This document shows, in pieces, positions 6,581 to 9,780 of a stretch of DNA of 9,780 bases (its first letter is position 1; each line of letters starts with the position of its first letter). Origin of the DNA: Acidobacteriaceae bacterium (lineage in GTDB: Bacteria > Acidobacteriota > Terriglobia > Terriglobales > Acidobacteriaceae); contig JAOAPJ010000089.1 in NCBI GenBank assembly GCA_025462805.1, positions 1-9,780 of the forward strand. Reading direction: 5' to 3'. Made by a program: the position numbers and the translations under genes. The notes beneath the pieces are model-generated. The model did no database searches and was not told where the DNA came from. It saw nothing but the letters and a program-made list of their open reading frames with translations.

Positions 6581-8014
6581 CTACGCCTTCACTCGCTGAT
6601 CCCGTTCTTTTGCCGACTCGCGTGGGTATTGCGGCTCGGTCATGCTGATTGGGTCGAGGATGGCGCTGATCTCTTCCTCGCTGAGGAGCTTCTTCGCGCG
6701 TGCGATCTCGATGATCGACTTTCCTGTAGCAACCGATTCCTTCACAATCTCCGCGGCTTTGGCATAGCCAATGTAGGGGTTCAGTGCCGTAGCGAGCGAG
6801 ACGGTGCTCTGGGCGTAGAAGTCGCAGCGATCCCTGTTTGCCGTGATGCCGGCGACGCAGCGGTCGTTGAACTGGCGGAGCATGTTGGCCAGGATCGTCG
6901 CGCTCTGCATGACGCTGTAGGCCATGGTGGGCATCATCACGTTCAGCTCGAGCTGGCCTGCCTGCACGGCCATGGCAACCGCCGTATCGTTGCCCATGAC
7001 CTGGAAACAGACCATAGCGGCCAATTCCGGCATGACGGGGTTGATCTTTCCCGGCATGATCGATGAACCAGGCTGCAGGCTGGGAAGGTAGATTTCGGCG
7101 AAACCAGTGTTGGGGCCTGAGGAGAGCAGCCGGATATCGTTCGAGATACGAATGACCTCGAGCGCGACTCCGCGGAGCGCCGCACTCACCTCGCCCATGG
7201 ACGCATTGGACTGCATGGCCCAGCGCATGTCGGCAGCCGGCGTCAGCTCTTCGCGGGAGATGCGCGCCAGGTTGGCAATCGCCTTCTCGCGGTAGTCAGG
7301 ATGCGTGTTGATGCCGGTACCCACTGCGCTGCCGCCAAGGCCAAGCTCGCGCAGGGAGTCGCTGGCCAGCAGCAGCGCACGCTTCGTCTTCTCCAGGGCG
7401 ATACCGTATGCTGCAAACTCCTGGCCCAGGCGGATCGGCACTGCGTCCTGCATGTGGGTCCGGCCAGACTTCAGGATGCCATTGAACTCGTGTGCCTTCT
7501 GGCGGAAGGTGGCCGCCAGCGTGTCGATAACGGGGTAGAGCGTCTCGAGCACGAGGAGCGTGCCGACGCGCATGCCGGTGGGAAAGACGTCATTGGTGGA
7601 TTGGCCGTAGTTGACGTGATCGTTCGGATGCACCTCGGCGTATTCGCCCAGCTTTCCGCCCAGGATCTCATTGGCACGATTCGCGATCACCTCGTTGGTG
7701 TTCATGTGGAATGAGACACCTGCTCCGGCCTGGAAGACGTCTACGACGAACTGATCGTTCCACTTGCCTTCGATGACTTCCTGGGCCGCCTGGATGATCA
7801 CGTCGGCTCGCCGGTCAGAGATCAAGCCAAGTGCCTTGTTCGCCTCCGCGGCAGCGCGTTTCACCATGCCGAAGGCACGGATCAGAAGCGGGTGAGCCCG
7901 CATGCCGGAGATGGGGTAGTTCTCGACGGCACGCGCCGTCTGCGCGCCATAGTAGGCACGCTCGGGAACTTCGACGATACCCAGGGAGTCTTTCTCTTGG
8001 CGAACAGCAGACAT
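6581..8014 (-). CDS. aspA: Aspartate ammonia-lyase (aspartase)
   Basis: This cytoplasmic enzyme reversibly splits L-aspartate into fumarate and ammonia, feeding the TCA cycle. The 477-residue length equals that of known aspartases (E. coli about 478). Fumarase/aspartase superfamily features seen include AYYGAQTARAVENYPISG (20-37), GAGVSFHMNTNEV (97-109), HPNDHVNYGQSTND (129-142), GRTHMQDAVP (184-193, substrate Thr/His), and the signature loop GSSIMPGKIN (316-325) with the catalytic Ser at 318 by analogy to Bacillus AspB. Aspartase rather than class II fumarase is favoured by INPVMPE after the loop (fumarases have NPTQCE) and by QSTND with a following PTG (fumarases have QSSND). ATG 8014 has AGGAG 7 nt ahead. 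The upstream 92-residue membrane protein gene is 82 nt away on the same strand. A TATACT box at 8059-8064 may give aspA its own promoter. Confidence 0.88.
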   Translation of the reverse strand: MSAVRQEKDSLGIVEVPERAYYGAQTARAVENYPISGMRAHPLLIRAFGMVKRAAAEANKALGLISDRRADVIIQAAQEVIEGKWNDQFVVDVFQAGAGVSFHMNTNEVIANRANEILGGKLGEYAEVHPNDHVNYGQSTNDVFPTGMRVGTLLVLETLYPVIDTLAATFRQKAHEFNGILKSGRTHMQDAVPIRLGQEFAAYGIALEKTKRALLLASDSLRELGLGGSAVGTGINTHPDYREKAIANLARISREELTPAADMRWAMQSNASMGEVSAALRGVALEVIRISNDIRLLSSGPNTGFAEIYLPSLQPGSSIMPGKINPVMPELAAMVCFQVMGNDTAVAMAVQAGQLELNVMMPTMAYSVMQSATILANMLRQFNDRCVAGITANRDRCDFYAQSTVSLATALNPYIGYAKAAEIVKESVATGKSIIEIARAKKLLSEEEISAILDPISMTEPQYPRESAKERDQRVKA

Positions 8015-8058
8015 CAGGGTGCTCCTTAGTGATCGGGTCAGATGCGGGTCAACCGGTC

Positions 8059-8064
8059 AGTATA
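8059..8064 (-). promoter_or_regulatory. Candidate -10 element upstream of aspA
   Basis: On the minus strand TATACT (close to TATAAT) lies 45 nt before the aspA start in an AT-richer patch. No good -35 hexamer is found at 16-18 nt. Three TGACC copies follow it in the leader (8054-8058, 8046-8050 and 8035-8039 regions). This suggests an aspA promoter separate from that of the small upstream gene, but the missing -35 keeps it tentative. Confidence 0.3.
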
Positions 8065-8096
8065 GGACACCACTTCGATTAGCGTGATCGCGTGTA

Positions 8097-8375
8097 CTAC
8101 TGGATCTCCGGGGTGCCGCGACGCATGTACAGACCGGCCGTCCCCGTTACGAAGATGATGCCGCAGGCAACCAGGAAGTAATACGTCATTGGGTGAGAGG
8201 CACCGGGCGAATAGACAAGGTCCTGTCCAACCCAGCATGTGAGCAAAACGGCGATCACACTGAACATCCCCGCGATCGTCAGCAGCACAGTTCCGCGGCG
8301 GCGGCGCATGTCCAGCGCTTCCACCTGTGCGGGAGTCAGGTTGCGCTCTTCCGGCGGCAGGCTCAGGTTAGCCAT
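8097..8375 (-). CDS. Small two-helix membrane protein of unknown function
   Basis: This 92-residue protein was not recognised as a named family. Its N-terminus is polar and ends in a basic cluster (DMRRRRG, 22-28), placing it in the cytoplasm by the positive-inside rule. Two hydrophobic helices follow at about 29-50 (TVLLTIAGMFSVIAVLLTCWVG) and 63-84 (MTYYFLVACGIIFVTGTAG), joined by a short periplasmic loop, with a short basic tail (MRRGTPEIQ). The start has GAGGA 8 nt ahead, and codon use resembles its neighbours, so it looks real. It lies 82 nt upstream of aspA on the same strand and is divergent from the alcohol dehydrogenase gene, 181 nt away. A link with aspA is possible from position alone. 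Confidence 0.7.
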   Translation of the reverse strand: MANLSLPPEERNLTPAQVEALDMRRRRGTVLLTIAGMFSVIAVLLTCWVGQDLVYSPGASHPMTYYFLVACGIIFVTGTAGLYMRRGTPEIQ

Positions 8376-8419
8376 TGGTCGTGTCCTCGCTTGCGCTGGC
8401 GAAAGCCCTGCGCAGCCCT

Positions 8420-8425
8420 ATTAAA
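8420..8425 (-). promoter_or_regulatory. Weak candidate -10 element for the small membrane protein gene
   Basis: TTTAAT on the minus strand is the only AT-rich hexamer in an otherwise GC-rich gap and lies 45 nt before the start at 8375. No -35 match is seen at the right distance, so this is position-based only. Confidence 0.2.
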
Positions 8426-8462
8426 TCATGAGGGAAAGCGCTGGGGAAAGTCGAGGAGCCGC

Positions 8463-8493
8463 GATCGCGCGGACGCGACGTGCCGGCGCGATC
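8463..8493. repeat. Inverted repeat in the divergent promoter region upstream of the alcohol dehydrogenase
   Basis: GATCGCGC (8463-8470) and GCGCGATC (8486-8493) are perfect 8-bp arms around a 15-nt centre. The repeat lies in the 181-nt gap between divergent genes and ends 63 nt before the dehydrogenase start. It could be an operator or a leader hairpin; no known operator consensus was recognised. Confidence 0.35.
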
Positions 8494-8556
8494 ACCCGAT
8501 CAAAGCACCTATATGCTGGAGCCATATCAATCTGCAGGAGCCACCCAGTCCCGCCT

Positions 8557-9609
8557 ATGAACGCATCCGGATACGCCGCCCACTCCAACACCACGCCATT
8601 GAAGCCGTATTCCTTTACTCGCCGGGATCCCCAGCCGAAGGACGTTGTGATCGATATCGAATATTGCGGCGTCTGCCACTCGGACATTCATCAGGTACGC
8701 GGTGAGTGGGGCGGGTCAATCTTCCCCATGGTTCCCGGCCACGAGATCGTAGGAACGGTCAGCGCCGTCGGCAAAGAGGTTACCCGGTTCAAGCCTGGGG
8801 ACCTGGCCGCAGTGGGTGTGATGGTGGACTCCTGCCGCAAGTGCTCCAGCTGCAAGAGCGGGCTTGAACAGTACTGCGAGGTGGGGATGGTGGGCACCTA
8901 TGGCGCGAAGGACCGTTATGGCGATATCACGTACGGCGGCTATTCGGACGTCATCGTGACGGACGAGCACTTCGTCTACTCCATCTCGCCCACGCTGAAC
9001 AAGGCCGCCGTGGCCCCCTTGCTTTGCGCAGGGATCACGACCTATTCGCCGCTGAAGCACTGGGGCGCTGGCCCTGGCAAGAAAGTAGGCGTGGTGGGTC
9101 TGGGGGGTCTGGGGCACATGGGGTTGAAGTTTGCGCATAGCCTGGGCGCACACGTGGTGCAGTTCACGACATCCCTGTCGAAGACCGAGGACGCCAAGCG
9201 GCTGGGTGCGGATGAGGTGGTGCTGTCCACCAATGCGAACGCGATCGCGAAGCAGGGAGCCAGCTTTGACATGATCCTCGACACGGTGTCGGCACAGCAC
9301 GATCTCGCACCGTATCTCTCCATGCTGAAGCTGGATGGGACGCTGGTGATGGTGGGGCTGCCGGAGAAGCCGATGGCATTGCCGATCTTCTCCATGGTGA
9401 TACCACGGCGCGCTGTGGCGGGCTCAGCGATCGGCGGAGTGCCGGAGACGCAGGAGATGCTGGACTACTGCGCGGAGCATAACATCGTTTCCGACGTTGA
9501 GGTGATTCCAATCCAGAAGATCAACGAGGCCTTCGAGCGGGTTCTGAAGAGCGATGTGAAGTACCGTTTCGTGATCGATATGGCCTCGCTGAAAAACGAA
9601 AAAGGCTGA
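8557..9609 (+). CDS. Zinc-dependent alcohol dehydrogenase / aldehyde reductase, YahK (CAD) type
   Basis: This 350-residue medium-chain dehydrogenase closely matches E. coli YahK (349 residues), an NADPH-dependent aldehyde reductase of the cinnamyl alcohol dehydrogenase branch. Catalytic zinc ligands are Cys40 (YCGVCHSD), His62 with Glu63 (VPGHEIVG) and Cys157 (APLLCAGITTYSPL). Structural zinc is held by Cys93, 96, 99 and 107. The Rossmann loop GLGGLGHMG is at 181-189. FTTS after the second strand has no acidic residue at the cofactor-selecting position, which favours NADP(H). GSAIGGVPETQEMLDYCAEH and DVKYRFVIDM are typical of the family's C-terminus. It probably reduces a broad range of aldehydes in the cytoplasm. 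The frame extends upstream to 8428, but the 43 extra residues have no family counterpart, so ATG 8557 is used. The nearest AGGAG is 16 nt upstream, which is too far to be convincing. Confidence 0.9.
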   Translation: MNASGYAAHSNTTPLKPYSFTRRDPQPKDVVIDIEYCGVCHSDIHQVRGEWGGSIFPMVPGHEIVGTVSAVGKEVTRFKPGDLAAVGVMVDSCRKCSSCKSGLEQYCEVGMVGTYGAKDRYGDITYGGYSDVIVTDEHFVYSISPTLNKAAVAPLLCAGITTYSPLKHWGAGPGKKVGVVGLGGLGHMGLKFAHSLGAHVVQFTTSLSKTEDAKRLGADEVVLSTNANAIAKQGASFDMILDTVSAQHDLAPYLSMLKLDGTLVMVGLPEKPMALPIFSMVIPRRAVAGSAIGGVPETQEMLDYCAEHNIVSDVEVIPIQKINEAFERVLKSDVKYRFVIDMASLKNEKG

Positions 9610-9625
9610 GCAGCGGAGTGGAGCC

Positions 9626-9656
9626 TCGGCTGCCGGTGCATGCTGCCGGCAGCCGA
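9626..9656. terminator. Hairpin terminator downstream of the alcohol dehydrogenase gene
   Basis: TCGGCTGCCGG (9626-9636) and CCGGCAGCCGA (9646-9656) form a perfect 11-bp stem with a 9-nt loop. It starts 16 nt after the dehydrogenase stop and is followed on the plus strand by a pyrimidine-rich TACTCTTTC, which resembles an intrinsic terminator. The gene at the right edge converges on it from the other side, so it may serve both. Confidence 0.65.
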
Positions 9657-9663
9657 TACTCTT

Positions 9664-9780
9664 TCAGGCTTTGCTGACTGGCACCTGAATCTCGGTAACG
9701 TAGGAATCGTCATCCTGCCTCACCGGCATGGACAGGTGCAGGTACAGTTCGCGGATCGGCCCGGCGACCTGATAGCCGTT
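9664..9780 (-). CDS. GyrI-like ligand-binding-domain protein, C-terminal 38 residues (partial)
   Basis: The minus-strand frame enters from the right edge and ends at TGA 9666-9664, after 38 codons. The visible residues include NGYQVAGPIRELYLHL and, at the end, YVTEIQVPVSKA. This pattern (AGP.RE.YL, then a closing TEIQ.PV strand) is typical of the C-terminus of GyrI-like or AraC effector-binding domains, which bind small hydrophobic or cationic molecules. These occur alone or at the end of MerR/AraC-type regulators; which form this is cannot be seen. It converges with the alcohol dehydrogenase gene across a shared hairpin. Confidence 0.6.
   Translation of the reverse strand, partial: NGYQVAGPIRELYLHLSMPVRQDDDSYVTEIQVPVSKA

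Noticed and set aside
6575..7066. Plus-strand open frame opposite aspA
   Set aside because: It is antisense to a gene with intact aspartase motifs, and its translation has no family features.
6581..8014. Class II fumarase (fumC) as the identity of the lyase
   Set aside because: The residues after the signature loop (INPVMPE) and the QSTND motif fit aspartases rather than fumarases, though the superfamily is close enough that an assay would be decisive.
8428..8556. N-terminal extension of the alcohol dehydrogenase by 43 residues
   Set aside because: The extension is Arg/Ala-rich with no family counterpart, while the shorter form matches the YahK length almost exactly.

Overview
The window is moderately GC-rich, dense bacterial DNA. 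It looks like an ordinary chromosomal segment of a Gram-negative soil bacterium. Two signal-peptide outer-membrane beta-barrels, a secreted aminopeptidase P, a bacterial CslA-like glycosyltransferase and an MqnC-type (futalosine menaquinone pathway) relative together suggest Acidobacteriota, class Terriglobia (Terriglobus/Granulicella/Edaphobacter type). That placement is inference from gene content, not from a marker gene. No rRNA, tRNA, transposase, integrase, phage gene or CRISPR array was seen.

Left part (1-3685), all on the minus strand, read right to left: an MqnC-like protein that has lost the radical-SAM cluster motif (2789-3685), a processive GT2 glycosyltransferase (1063-2733), a GlsB/YeaQ-type small membrane protein (680-937) and the 5' part of a secreted Xaa-Pro aminopeptidase (1-612, cut by the window edge). 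A strong hairpin separates the last two.

Middle (3686-6560): a DUF481-type outer-membrane protein on the plus strand (3798-4982) converges with a membrane-anchored monohaem cytochrome c on the minus strand (5028-5561). The cytochrome is divergent from a second outer-membrane beta-barrel protein on the plus strand (5709-6515). A perfect 14-bp-stem hairpin (6531-6560) closes this block.

Right part (6561-9780): aspartate ammonia-lyase (6581-8014) lies downstream of a small two-helix membrane protein (8097-8375), both on the minus strand and perhaps co-transcribed. A YahK/CAD-type zinc alcohol dehydrogenase (8557-9609) is divergent from them. It converges, across an 11-bp-stem terminator, with the last 38 codons of a GyrI-like ligand-binding-domain protein that enters from the right edge.

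Most genes are recognisable envelope and central-metabolism functions. The one truly unusual item is the MqnC-like protein at 2789-3685. Its flanks match dehypoxanthine futalosine synthase, but the segment that should carry the CxxxCxxC iron-sulfur ligands is absent from a fully open frame. No clear multi-gene novel system (defence, mobile or biosynthetic) could be supported.
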